Assembly (NCBI GenBank): GCA_002440745.1
Contig: DJVB01000052.1
Location: forward strand, 34,958 to 98,957
DNA: 64,000 nt
Source: Bacteroidales bacterium UBA6267
GTDB taxonomy: Bacteria; Bacteroidota; Bacteroidia; Bacteroidales; UBA1556
Direction: 5' to 3'
This document shows positions 26,058 to 34,009 of the stretch, piece after piece. Made by a program: the position numbers and the translations under genes. The notes under the pieces were generated by a model. The model saw only the letters and a program-made list of their open reading frames with translations. It had not been told where the DNA came from and made no database searches. Every line of letters begins with the position of its first letter. Position 1 is the first letter of the stretch.

Positions 26058-27251
26058 ATGAAGAGAACTATTGTAACCATGCCGGGTGATGGCATTGGAA
26101 AGGTTGTTTTAGATGAAACTTTACGAGTATTGGCGGCAGCAGGCTTTGAGGCCGATTATGTAGAAGGTGATATTGGTTGGGAATTTTGGAGAAAAGAAGG
26201 AAATCCACTTCCGCAAAGAACTATTGATTTAGTTGCGAAGCATAAAATTGCTCTTTTTGGAGCAATTACCTCAAAACCAAAAGATGAAGCTTTTGATGAG
26301 TTAGCACCTGAATTGAAGGATAAAGGTTTGGTTTACAGCAGCCCAATAGTTGGATTGCGTCAACACTTTAACCTGGATATTTGCGCCAGACCTTGCAAAA
26401 CCTATCTTGGTAACCCACTAAATTTCGTCCGCCGCGGAGCTAATGGCGAAATTGAAGAACCATTTGTTGATGTGGTTGTTTTTCGTCAAAACACAGAAGG
26501 TCTTTATGGAGGAGTAGAATGGTCGAACCCACCGGAAAAAGTGTATGAAGCATTCTTAACTCACCCAAAATTCAAGCAAAATTTTGGAAATGTTCCCAAA
26601 GAAGAAATCAGCATATCTACTCGAATTTTCAGTAAAAATGCCACAGAACGCATATTGCGAGCTGCCTTCTCACATGCCCGCGAGTTTGGTTACAAATCTG
26701 TTACCCTTTGCGAAAAGCCAAATGTAATCAGGGAAACCTCAGGTATGATGTATAAAATGGCGCTCAAAATGCAAAAAGAAGAATTTTCAGAAATTCAACT
26801 TTGGAATACAAATATTGACGCGCAGATGATGTGGCTCACTAAAAACCCTGAAGACTATGGAGTTATCGTTGCAGGAAATATGTTTGGCGACATTATTAGC
26901 GATGGTTTTGCAGGATTGATTGGCGGATTAGGTTTTGCATGCTCAGCACAAATTAGCGCTGAAGGAGTAGCTGTATTTGAACCAACACATGGCTCAGCTC
27001 CAAAATATGCCGATTATGAAATCAGCATCGTAAATCCCATCGCAATGATTGAATCAGCTTGTATGATGCTCGATTATATCCAAGAAAAGGAAATGGCGGC
27101 AAAAATTCGTAAAGCCGTAGCTGAAGTAATTGCCGAAGGTAAAGTGCGCACTTACGACATGATGAAAATGAGTGGCCGCCCTGATGTCGTTGAAAAGGGT
27201 GCAGCTTCTACAAGTCAAATGGCAGATGCCATAATTGCAAAGCTTATGTAA
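26058..27251 (+). CDS. Isocitrate/isopropylmalate dehydrogenase family enzyme, probably NADP-type isocitrate dehydrogenase
   Basis: The 397-residue beta-decarboxylating dehydrogenase has MPGDGIGKVVLDE at the N-terminus, the substrate block SSPIVGLRQHFNLDICARP, the catalytic NTEGLYGGVEW and NMFGDIISDGFAGL. The block PTHGSAPKYA keeps the Lys-Tyr pair (344/345 in E. coli Icd) that favours NADP; NAD enzymes have Asp-Ile there. This fits isocitrate better than isopropylmalate, but homologous substrates are possible. An aconitase-family gene lies 1.3 kb downstream, supporting a TCA-type role. The gene has its own promoter and a strong terminator. Confidence 0.85.
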   Translation: MKRTIVTMPGDGIGKVVLDETLRVLAAAGFEADYVEGDIGWEFWRKEGNPLPQRTIDLVAKHKIALFGAITSKPKDEAFDELAPELKDKGLVYSSPIVGLRQHFNLDICARPCKTYLGNPLNFVRRGANGEIEEPFVDVVVFRQNTEGLYGGVEWSNPPEKVYEAFLTHPKFKQNFGNVPKEEISISTRIFSKNATERILRAAFSHAREFGYKSVTLCEKPNVIRETSGMMYKMALKMQKEEFSEIQLWNTNIDAQMMWLTKNPEDYGVIVAGNMFGDIISDGFAGLIGGLGFACSAQISAEGVAVFEPTHGSAPKYADYEISIVNPIAMIESACMMLDYIQEKEMAAKIRKAVAEVIAEGKVRTYDMMKMSGRPDVVEKGAASTSQMADAIIAKLM

Positions 27252-27260
27252 ATAATTCAA

Positions 27261-27318
27261 AACTGTTCCTGAAAATTTTAGTCTTGATTTAGATAAATTT
27301 TCGGAACAGTTTTTTTTC
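27261..27318 (+). terminator. Long-stem terminator after the isocitrate dehydrogenase-like gene
   Basis: AACTGTTCC (27261-27269) pairs with GGAACAGTT (27303-27311) and, after a single bulged T, GAAAATTT (27271-27278) pairs with AAATTTTC (27295-27302). The T-run reaches 27317. The next gene starts 22 bp later. Confidence 0.92.
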
Positions 27319-27339
27319 ACAATACCTAAATAAAGGCTT

Positions 27340-27894
27340 ATGAATAAAGACGTTATAGCGCTTTGGGGAGAGGAATTGGCATGGATAGCAAACGATGATT
27401 TGCGTGAAAAAACTGCCAAAACCTGGGCTATCGCTTTAGAGCGATCTGTATTGACACCTTCCGATTTAAATCGGATACCATTCACACTTCTATGCGGTCC
27501 TGATTTGAAAGTGACTTTTATGGATCACAAAAGATCGGTTGTGCACATTGCAAGAGATGCAGGCATTAGAATCAATTCCATGTATCATGGCGAGCTTACC
27601 GTAGATATGGATATTCTAATTGCCGGTGCAATCTTGGCAGATGTTGGCAAACTCTTGGAATACGAACTTGATGCGAACGGAAAGGCTATTCAAGGAGTTT
27701 ATGGAAAATATGTACGTCATCCTTTTAGTGGCGTATCTTTAGCTGAAGAATGTGGCTTACCACCATCTGTCTTACATATCATTGCGACCCATGCAGGCGA
27801 AGGAAATATGGTTAAAAGGACCACAGAAGCTTATATTGTCCATCATGCTGATTTTATGACCTTTGAGCCTTTTAAAGAGAGGTTGATCATCTGA
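27340..27894 (+). CDS. HD-domain protein with altered HD doublet
   Basis: The 184-residue protein has the helical HD phosphohydrolase layout: H69 (VVHIARDAG), the doublet region LADVGK (99-104), H127 (VRHPFSG), H151 (ATHAGEG) and HHAD (168-171). The metal-binding His of the doublet is Ala100, so ADVGK stands where HDxGK is expected, which may weaken metal binding or change the reaction. It is followed by PrsW (9 bp) and an aconitase-family gene (7 bp), so it probably belongs to that operon. Substrate unknown. Confidence 0.75.
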   Translation: MNKDVIALWGEELAWIANDDLREKTAKTWAIALERSVLTPSDLNRIPFTLLCGPDLKVTFMDHKRSVVHIARDAGIRINSMYHGELTVDMDILIAGAILADVGKLLEYELDANGKAIQGVYGKYVRHPFSGVSLAEECGLPPSVLHIIATHAGEGNMVKRTTEAYIVHHADFMTFEPFKERLII

Positions 27895-27903
27895 GAATAA
27901 TTC

Positions 27904-28575
27904 ATGAGTTATATCATTGGAGCAATAGCGCCGGTTGTGGCCATCCTTATCTACATTTACTATCGTGATAAGTGGGAAAAGGAACCTTTACGCAAACTAA
28001 TTGCAGCACTTGCTTTAGGAGCTTTATCGGTGATACCGGTGTTTTTTGTTGAAATGTGGCTTCATGATTTAATTTATAATTTTCAGATTACCAAAAGATT
28101 AGACGCATTATATACTGCCTTTGTAGTTGCAGCATTCACCGAAGAAACCTTCAAATTTCTTGCACTACTGATTATCGTTTGGCGTAGTCGGCAGTTTAGC
28201 GAAAAATATGATGGGATTGTGTATGCAGTCTTTGTTTCCTTAGGTTTCGCGATGGTCGAAAACATCAAATACGTGTTAGACGGAGGAATGAATGTAGCCT
28301 TTGTACGCGCTGTAACGGCTGTCCCCGCCCATGCGCTCTTTGGTGTAACTATGGGATACTATTTATCCTTTGCACGCTTTAGCTTGTTTTACAAGAAAAA
28401 GAATTTTATTCTTGCATTGCTGATTCCCATAATGTTACATGGCATATACGACTTCATTTTGATGAGCGCTGAACCGGGTTATTTCATTGTATTTATTTTT
28501 TATCTTTATTATTTATATAAAGTTGGTTTTAAACGAATTAGAGAACTATCAACCATAAAAAGAACACCAAACTAA
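27904..28575 (+). CDS. PrsW family intramembrane metalloprotease
   Basis: The 223-residue protein has about seven membrane helices. The family motifs are all present: FTEETFKFLAL (EExxK), FAMVENIKYV, VPAHALFGVTMGYY and MLHGIYDFIL. In Bacillus, PrsW cleaves the anti-sigma factor RsiW; here no sigma/anti-sigma pair is adjacent, although one lies at 14.1-15.4 kb. It sits between an HD protein and an aconitase-family enzyme in a tight plus-strand operon, which does not explain its target. Confidence 0.9.
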   Translation: MSYIIGAIAPVVAILIYIYYRDKWEKEPLRKLIAALALGALSVIPVFFVEMWLHDLIYNFQITKRLDALYTAFVVAAFTEETFKFLALLIIVWRSRQFSEKYDGIVYAVFVSLGFAMVENIKYVLDGGMNVAFVRAVTAVPAHALFGVTMGYYLSFARFSLFYKKKNFILALLIPIMLHGIYDFILMSAEPGYFIVFIFYLYYLYKVGFKRIRELSTIKRTPN

Positions 28576-28582
28576 AAACAAT

Positions 28583-30388
28583 ATGACCATTATTGAAAAA
28601 ATTATCAAGAACCACTCGGATTTTGAAATCGTGAAACCGGGTGACATTGTGGACGTGGAAATCGATGCACGTGTAGCTCGTGACTTTGGAGGAGCAAATG
28701 TTGTCAAAAACTTAATAGACAACAACCTAACAATAAACGACCCGTCAAAAACATTTTTCACCTTCGATACAAATCCGGGCGGATCGGATCAGAAATATGC
28801 TGCAAATCAGCATTTTTGTCGCATGTTTGCCCGCGAAAACAACATCAAAGTATTTGATATAAATACCGGAATCGGAACGCATCAGGCCATAGAACAAGGA
28901 TTAGTATTGCCCGGCGGAACATTTGTTTCGACTGATTCTCATGCTAATATTATGGGAGCAATTGGAGCTTTCGGACAAGGCATGGGCGATCAGGACATTG
29001 CGGCAGTTTGGGCTAAAGGAAAAGCATGGTTCAAAGTTCCTGAATCCGTAAAAATCGAATTTACAGGAAAGAGACCTCAAAATGTAACAGCAAAGGATAT
29101 TGTTTTAAATCTGCTTGCCATTTTCGGAGCTAATAAGCTCTTAGGAAAATCAGTAGAAATCATTGGCGAAGAAGCGGACAATCTTACTTTAGATGAGCGC
29201 ATTACCATTTCGTCAATGGCCACTGAGATGGGAGCTATTATTCTCTTTTTTGAGCCAAACCAAAGAATTATCAAGGAATTGGAAGCAATGACAGGCAAAA
29301 CCATTACACCGGTTTATCCTGATAAAGATGCCTTTTACAGTGAGTTTCACCAAATTGATATGAGCACATTTGTGCCTATGGTTGCTCGTCCGGGCCATCC
29401 ACACGACGACACATCGGTGGAATCGGTTAAAGATGTGCGAATCGACTCGGCATTTATCGGAAGCTGCACCAATGGAAGAATGGAAGATTTGCGCATTGCA
29501 GCCAAAATCTTAGAAGGAAAAAAAGTTGCACCGGGGATAGTTTTGAAAATAGTGCCCAGCACAGACGATATTTGGAAACAAGCCTTAGATGAAGGCCTTA
29601 TCAAGATTTTTAAAGATGCAGGAGCTTTAGTAAGTAATGCAGGTTGTGCAGGTTGTGCAGCAGGGCAAGTGGGACAAAACGGACCAGATGAAGTTACCGT
29701 TTCGACCGGAAACCGCAATTTTGCCGGAAAACAAGGAAAGGGAGAAGTGTATTTAGCATCTCCCGCCACAGTAGCTTACTCATCCTTAGCAGGTTATATT
29801 ACCGACACTTCAGTTGAAGCACCTGATTTGTCACCCTATCAATCTAAAGGATTCAAACTAAAAGCCGGAGCTAAGAATGAAAAATCAACTGCACAAAAGT
29901 CGATGATAGCAGAAGGTCGCGCGTGGTTTATACCGGTTGACGATATCGACACCGATATGATTTTCCACAACCGATATTTAACAATCACCGACATTAAAGA
30001 GATGGGGCAATATGCTTTTGACAATTTGAAAGGATATGAAGACTTTGCCAAAAAAGCCCAGCCGGGTGACATCATTATCACAGGTAAAAACTTTGGCGCA
30101 GGCAGTTCAAGACAGCAAGCTGTTGATTGTTTCTTATCGTTGGGCATTACCGCTATTTTGGCTGAATCTTATGGAGCTATTTATGAACGTAACGCCATAA
30201 ACGCTGCTATGCCGATTCTTACCTATTCGCCCGTTATTCTTGAAGAAACAGACTTGAAAGATGGACATCAGATTAGGGTGAATTTTGAAACCGGAGTTTT
30301 TGAAAACCTTACCACCGGCAAGAAATCTAAAATCAACCCCTTCTACCCTGTTCAAACTGAAATATTCATGAATAATGGATTATTATAA
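28583..30388 (+). CDS. Single-chain aconitase / homoaconitase family hydro-lyase (LeuC-LeuD fusion)
   Basis: The 601-residue protein joins a LeuC-like iron-sulfur part (about 1-410) to a LeuD-like swivel part (about 445-601, GKNFGAGSSRQQAVDCF). Cluster cysteines are in IGSCTNGRMEDL and NAGCAGCAAGQ, and STDSHANIMGA and KAWFKVPESVKIEF are family motifs. It is shorter than classical AcnA (about 900 residues) or AcnB. The link to an isocitrate dehydrogenase-like gene suggests it isomerises citrate, but homoaconitase-type substrates are not excluded. It ends the operon with HD and PrsW. A second, different fusion is at 51829-53610. Confidence 0.85.
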   Translation: MTIIEKIIKNHSDFEIVKPGDIVDVEIDARVARDFGGANVVKNLIDNNLTINDPSKTFFTFDTNPGGSDQKYAANQHFCRMFARENNIKVFDINTGIGTHQAIEQGLVLPGGTFVSTDSHANIMGAIGAFGQGMGDQDIAAVWAKGKAWFKVPESVKIEFTGKRPQNVTAKDIVLNLLAIFGANKLLGKSVEIIGEEADNLTLDERITISSMATEMGAIILFFEPNQRIIKELEAMTGKTITPVYPDKDAFYSEFHQIDMSTFVPMVARPGHPHDDTSVESVKDVRIDSAFIGSCTNGRMEDLRIAAKILEGKKVAPGIVLKIVPSTDDIWKQALDEGLIKIFKDAGALVSNAGCAGCAAGQVGQNGPDEVTVSTGNRNFAGKQGKGEVYLASPATVAYSSLAGYITDTSVEAPDLSPYQSKGFKLKAGAKNEKSTAQKSMIAEGRAWFIPVDDIDTDMIFHNRYLTITDIKEMGQYAFDNLKGYEDFAKKAQPGDIIITGKNFGAGSSRQQAVDCFLSLGITAILAESYGAIYERNAINAAMPILTYSPVILEETDLKDGHQIRVNFETGVFENLTTGKKSKINPFYPVQTEIFMNNGLL

Positions 30389-30533
30389 CTAACGGGTAAG
30401 ATTGTTCAAAGACTACCATGATTTCTTTGTTGAGTAACGTTAACAATTTCATTTATCGCCAATAAAACTTTCGGGAAAAGCAATATCGGATAGTCGCGCT
30501 AAAAGCAAATATCCATAGGTTTGATTAATTTTT

Positions 30534-30565
30534 GGGAAAAAGTCAGAAAATTCTGATTTTTTCCC
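30534..30565. repeat. Inverted repeat over the -33 region of a T9SS cargo gene
   Basis: GGGAAAAAGTCAG pairs with CTGATTTTTTCCC, with one G-T mismatch, around a 6-base centre. It ends 10 bp before the -7 element at 30576, so it overlaps the -33 position and is likely a protein-binding site rather than an RNA hairpin. Confidence 0.55.
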
Positions 30566-30575
30566 ACTTTTTAAT

Positions 30576-30583
30576 TATTTTTG
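30576..30583 (+). promoter_or_regulatory. Promoter -7 element of the T9SS cargo gene
   Basis: TATTTTTG matches TAnnTTTG, 54 bp before the ATG at 30638. Confidence 0.5.
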
Positions 30584-30637
30584 TTGCAACTAATTGAACT
30601 GTATCAAACCACGATAACCATTTAAAACAAACACATT

Positions 30638-31744
30638 ATGAAGCGAATCTATTTTTTTGGGCTTTTCATCTTACTAACATCCCTCTGTTTTGGGCAAGTA
30701 AACCTCGCTACAACAGGAACTCCCTCTGCATCTGCCAGTTCTTCAGGAAGTTATGGCCCTGCAAATTGGAATGATGGCTTGATTGGGAATAATTATTATT
30801 TTGGATGGTTAGGCACCGACCCTAACTCATTTACAACGCCGGCCTGGTTGGCTTATACTTGGAGCACAACGCAGACTTTTAACAGGATAAGATTCTACAA
30901 ACCAGATCATTATCAAGGCAACTTTATTTATTTTCAAGGTTCGGCATTACTTCAATATTTAAGCGCCGGACAGTGGATTACCCTTGACACATTTGTAGTT
31001 ACAAATCCCTATACATCAGGGATTTACACTGATTTTTCCTTTTCAACTATAACCACCACAAGTTTTAGGTTATATCAATTTACGATCACCGGCCAACATA
31101 ACCCGGGCTGGGACGAAATTGAAGTTTATTACGACCAACCCGCTCCTCCACCAATCCAGCATGACGTTGGCATTGAGAAAATCATCTTTTACGACACCAT
31201 ATTTATCGGAAAATATCCACCAATAGTAAAAATTGTTAACCATGCTAACACATTGGCCGACAGTATAAATGTTTGCTTCACTAATAATGCTAATACGCCG
31301 ATTTGTAAAACTTTAATAAAATCGAATTATGGTTTAAACACAAGCACACCGTTTGACACAATTTTGATGACACTTGATAGCACTTACATCGATTTTGGAG
31401 GAAACGAGATTATTGCGTGGATAGAATTGATTCAAGACAGTTTTCCATCAAATGACACAGCTTATTGGAAAACTATCGGGATTCCGGATGGCATCGAAGA
31501 AATTGAAACATGGGGATTGACAATAGCTCCAAATCCGACATCAAATCAATTGAATATTACAGGAGATTTAAGAGATGCTGAAATCGTCATCCACGACATG
31601 ACCGGCAAAATAGTAATGGTGTTAAGACCGGAAAGCAACCAAAACACGGCAATTAATACGACCTCACTATTAACAGGAAACTACCTGATTATCATAAAGA
31701 AAGATAGTAAAATCTGGCGAAAGAAATTTACAATTTTGAGATAG
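30638..31744 (+). CDS. Secreted protein with T9SS type A sorting domain
   Basis: The 368-residue protein has a signal peptide (1-19, ending CFGQ). An N-terminal beta-sandwich resembling a discoidin/F5-8 type C domain follows (about 22-165, ATGTPSASASSSGSYGPANW, GWDEIEVYY). A middle region is similar to CARDB-like domains (about 170-280). The C-terminal type A sorting signal is LTIAPNPTSNQLNITG ... LLTGNYLIIIKKD, ending in a basic strand. It should cross the outer membrane by the type IX system and be attached or released. The ligand is unknown; discoidin-like domains often bind carbohydrate. Confidence 0.85.
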   Translation: MKRIYFFGLFILLTSLCFGQVNLATTGTPSASASSSGSYGPANWNDGLIGNNYYFGWLGTDPNSFTTPAWLAYTWSTTQTFNRIRFYKPDHYQGNFIYFQGSALLQYLSAGQWITLDTFVVTNPYTSGIYTDFSFSTITTTSFRLYQFTITGQHNPGWDEIEVYYDQPAPPPIQHDVGIEKIIFYDTIFIGKYPPIVKIVNHANTLADSINVCFTNNANTPICKTLIKSNYGLNTSTPFDTILMTLDSTYIDFGGNEIIAWIELIQDSFPSNDTAYWKTIGIPDGIEEIETWGLTIAPNPTSNQLNITGDLRDAEIVIHDMTGKIVMVLRPESNQNTAINTTSLLTGNYLIIIKKDSKIWRKKFTILR

Positions 31745-31894
31745 AATGTTAATCCACCATTTATAATTTTTCAATAATGACCAATCATTTTTAGGGATTA
31801 TAAACCTGTTAAGAGTAGAGAAATTATTCCTTGCCGAACCAGCAAATTTGGAGGGAAAGGAATTGAAGGAGGTCTCGCCCAGACGGGCCTAAAC

Positions 31895-31922
31895 AAAAAA
31901 ACCCCGTAAGAACGGGGTTTTT
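31895..31922. terminator. Bidirectional terminator between the T9SS cargo gene and the tRNA
   Basis: CCCCG (31902-31906) pairs with CGGGG (31913-31917), extended by A-T pairs on both sides. It ends the minus-strand tRNA transcript two bases after its 3' end and can also stop plus-strand transcription from 30638. Confidence 0.9.
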
Positions 31923-31923
31923 G

Positions 31924-31997
31924 TGGGCCCACCTGGGCTCGAACCAGGGACCAATTGATTATGAGTCAACTACTCTAACCGACTGAGCTATAGGCCC
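31924..31997 (-). tRNA. tRNA with anticodon CAU, probably tRNA-Ile2 (lysidine type)
   Basis: The 74-base cloverleaf folds completely. The acceptor GGGCCTA/TGGGCCC has one G-U pair, and the D stem is GCTC/GAGT. The anticodon stem-loop is GTTGA-CTCATAA-TCAAT, and the T stem CCTGG/CCAGG has loop TTCGAGC. CCA is not encoded. The sequence GACTCATAATC with TTGGTC after it resembles tRNA-Ile2 of E. coli (ileX) more than elongator tRNA-Met, so the anticodon is probably modified to lysidine by TilS to read AUA. A terminator follows at once. Confidence 0.93.
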
Positions 31998-32085
31998 TAA
32001 CACTTCTTTTGAAGTATTCTGCTTCGGTAAGAAACAGGTTGGCAAAATTAATTAATAGTTTAATATTTGCAACAATTTTATTAGC

Positions 32086-32093
32086 TATTTTTG
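32086..32093 (+). promoter_or_regulatory. Promoter -7 element of the HAD/SpoU pair
   Basis: TATTTTTG fits TAnnTTTG, with TTTG at 32066-32069 upstream (16-bp spacing). It lies within the longest open frame (from 32009), so the real start is the ATG at 32132. Confidence 0.55.
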
Positions 32094-32131
32094 CGGCCTT
32101 AATTTTTACTTGGATTTCAGACTTATTGATA

Positions 32132-32764
32132 ATGATAAAGAATATAATTTTCGATCTTGGTGGTGTGGTTCTAAACATTGATTATAACCTTACTGCTCAG
32201 GAGTTTAAGAAACTTGGTCTTCAAAATTTCGACTCCTTTTACTCCCAAGCCAAACAATCGCATGTGTTCGACTTATTCGAAAAAGGTCTTATCTCAGCAG
32301 AAAAATTCAGGGAAATGTTCCGCACTACAACAGGCATTATCTTTTGTGATATGGAGCTCGACCGCGCATGGAATGCGATGTTGCTCGACCTACCAAAAGA
32401 AAGAGTAGATTTACTGCTCAAAGTAAAGCAAAACTATAACACCTACCTATTAAGCAACACTAATATTATTCATTACGAGGCATATACAAATCAACTTCAA
32501 CAAAGTTTTGGAATTCCAAATCTTGGTGTTTTATTTCATAAAGAATTCTATTCCCATGAAATTCACTTTCGCAAACCTGAACGTGAATGTTTTCAATTTG
32601 TATTAGATGACCAAAATATAATAGCAGAGGAAACTCTATTTATTGACGATTCAATTCAACATATTGAAGGCGCGAAAGACCTGAATATCAACACATTTTA
32701 TATGGACAAAACACAGAACAGGTCCATTTTGAAACTTTTTGATATGGAAGGTAAGTTAAAATAA
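32132..32764 (+). CDS. HAD-superfamily phosphatase (YihX-like)
   Basis: The 210-residue subfamily IA hydrolase begins with motif I, IIFDLGGVVLNID (4-16); the second Asp of DxD is Gly, as in the YihX-like branch. Motif II is LLSNTN, motif III is KPERECF and motif IV is FIDDS. YihX relatives dephosphorylate sugar phosphates; the substrate here is unknown. The longer frame from 32009 would overlap the tRNA promoter region and add a non-homologous hydrophobic leader, so the ATG at 32132 was taken. The SpoU gene follows after 5 bp. Confidence 0.88.
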   Translation: MIKNIIFDLGGVVLNIDYNLTAQEFKKLGLQNFDSFYSQAKQSHVFDLFEKGLISAEKFREMFRTTTGIIFCDMELDRAWNAMLLDLPKERVDLLLKVKQNYNTYLLSNTNIIHYEAYTNQLQQSFGIPNLGVLFHKEFYSHEIHFRKPERECFQFVLDDQNIIAEETLFIDDSIQHIEGAKDLNINTFYMDKTQNRSILKLFDMEGKLK

Positions 32765-32769
32765 CTATC

Positions 32770-33297
32770 ATGCCTGATTTTCAACATATCTCATCCGAAT
32801 CCTTTTTCAATCGTGAATTTGCATCCGAGTTTTACGCTGATAAAACCAGACCGATATTGATAGGAGTTGATTTAAGAAATCCGGCAAATATTGGAGGTCT
32901 AATTCGACTTGGAGGAAATATTGGAGCCAGTCGGATTATTTTAGTCAATGATAATCAGCAATTTAATCATAAAAAAATCAGACATGCGGCATCAAATGCC
33001 TATAACTCAGTCGAAACAATTTTTGCCTTGCCAGATCAATGGAAAGAATTGATTCCATCAAATTACCAGCTTATAGCTATAGAAACGGCAACAAAAGCGA
33101 CGAATATATATACAACAAAACTGCCTAAAAATATTGCATTTATAGTTGGCTCCGAAGCTTCCGGAATTCCAAATTCTATCTTAGCAAATTGTTTTCAAGC
33201 AGTTTATATACCCACTTTTGGCCACACATTATCGCTAAATGTGGTGCAAGCCGCCGCCATTGCAAGTTATGAATGGCTCCGTCAACAATCATTCTGA
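32770..33297 (+). CDS. SpoU (TrmH) family RNA methyltransferase
   Basis: The 175-residue protein is the bare SPOUT catalytic domain without an N-terminal RNA-binding extension. Motif 1 is NPANIGGLIRLGGNIGA, motif 2 FIVGSEASGIP, and motif 3 IPTFGHTLSLNVVQAAAIAS, forming the AdoMet knot. It likely 2'-O-methylates tRNA or rRNA; the target cannot be told. It is convergent with and overlaps by 9 bp the end of the ribbon-helix-helix gene. Confidence 0.9.
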   Translation: MPDFQHISSESFFNREFASEFYADKTRPILIGVDLRNPANIGGLIRLGGNIGASRIILVNDNQQFNHKKIRHAASNAYNSVETIFALPDQWKELIPSNYQLIAIETATKATNIYTTKLPKNIAFIVGSEASGIPNSILANCFQAVYIPTFGHTLSLNVVQAAAIASYEWLRQQSF

Positions 33298-33468
33298 AGA
33301 CTCCGGCTTCACCTCATCTTGTTTTAGTCGTCCGCTTTTCTTCAATGCCTCACGGATAATCCATTCCAATTGACCGTTAGTGCTCCTAAATTCATCAGAA
33401 GCCCACTTTTCAATCTTCTCCAACATCTCCTGATCTATCCGCAATACAAATGGTTTCTTCTTCGACAT
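33289..33468 (-). CDS. Arc-type ribbon-helix-helix DNA-binding protein (59 aa)
   Basis: The product is MSKKKPFVLRIDQEMLEKIE followed by about 39 residues. A short beta strand (KPFVLRID) and two helices (EMLEKIEKWASDE, STNGQLEWIIREALKKSG) give the ribbon-helix-helix pattern of Arc/MetJ repressors, which bind DNA as dimers with the strand. It lies 15 bp after the PH-like gene and is the last gene of the SPFH operon. A 19-bp palindrome at that operon's promoter is a natural target, suggesting autoregulation. An Arc-like gene near SPFH genes is seen in other bacteria. Confidence 0.85.
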   Translation of the reverse strand: MSKKKPFVLRIDQEMLEKIEKWASDEFRSTNGQLEWIIREALKKSGRLKQDEVKPESSE

Positions 33469-33483
33469 AGTTTAAATTTCGTC

Positions 33484-33999
33484 CTAATTTCGCATTTTAA
33501 GCTTTTCAATTGCCGACAGAAAAGCATAAGCCCTCTGCGTCCCAATTAAAAACACTTTTCCATTTTTGTTTAAAAGCTTTATGCCTTTTTTACCGCTTAC
33601 TGTAAAAGTTTTTACATTCTTCTTTGTTTTAATCCCGTGACCACCAAAGTCCTTCACAGGATTATAATCCACTACTTCATAAGAAATTAAATCTTCAAAT
33701 TTAATTTGAATAGGCTTTCGAATAAAAACCGGAAAACGGATTATAATCTCATTATCACGCACTTCGGTTTGCAAGGAAGACTTTAGAAAAACGAAAAACA
33801 AAACAAAAAACATTAACGGTAAAATTACAGCAACAATAAAAAGTCCTTCATCATCTATCTTAGGATTTAAAGGTGCTTTGCCCGCAACATAGATAAGTAG
33901 AATTTCTATGAGAAAATAGGTGCCACTTAGCAAACCAAAGATTAACCAAATCCAGGAATGCTTCATTTTCTGTTCCTCATGAAAATATAAATGACTCAT
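33484..33999 (-). CDS. Membrane protein with bacterial PH-like domain
   Basis: I recognise no named family. The protein (171 residues from the ATG at 33999) has two membrane helices in its first half (WIWLIFGLLSGTYFLIEILL, LFIVAVILPLMFFVLFFVFL). A C-terminal beta-rich part follows (TEVRDNEIIIRFPVFIRKPI, ISYEVVDYNP, GTQRAYAFLSAIEKL), as in bPH2-type domains. A GTG start at 34026 would overlap the SPFH gene, and an ATG at 33966 is also possible. Its place between SPFH and Arc genes suggests a membrane-domain scaffold partner. Confidence 0.7.
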   Translation of the reverse strand: MSHLYFHEEQKMKHSWIWLIFGLLSGTYFLIEILLIYVAGKAPLNPKIDDEGLFIVAVILPLMFFVLFFVFLKSSLQTEVRDNEIIIRFPVFIRKPIQIKFEDLISYEVVDYNPVKDFGGHGIKTKKNVKTFTVSGKKGIKLLNKNGKVFLIGTQRAYAFLSAIEKLKMRN

Positions 34000-34009
34000 T
34001 TTAAAATGA

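Noticed and set aside
27054..27485. Minus-strand open frame of 143 codons
   Set aside because: It runs antisense across the dehydrogenase end, its terminator and the HD gene; no domain and no promoter.
29347..29769. Minus-strand open frame of 140 codons inside the aconitase-family gene
   Set aside because: Shadow of a strongly conserved coding sequence on the other strand.
31870..31890. Small GC-rich element GTCT-C-GCCC-AGAC-GGGC near the tRNA
   Set aside because: The pairings interleave and are only 4 bp each; not enough to call a structured RNA.
32009..32131. Longer N-terminus for the HAD protein
   Set aside because: It covers the promoter element at 32086, and HAD motif I normally begins within a few residues of the start, as it does from 32132.
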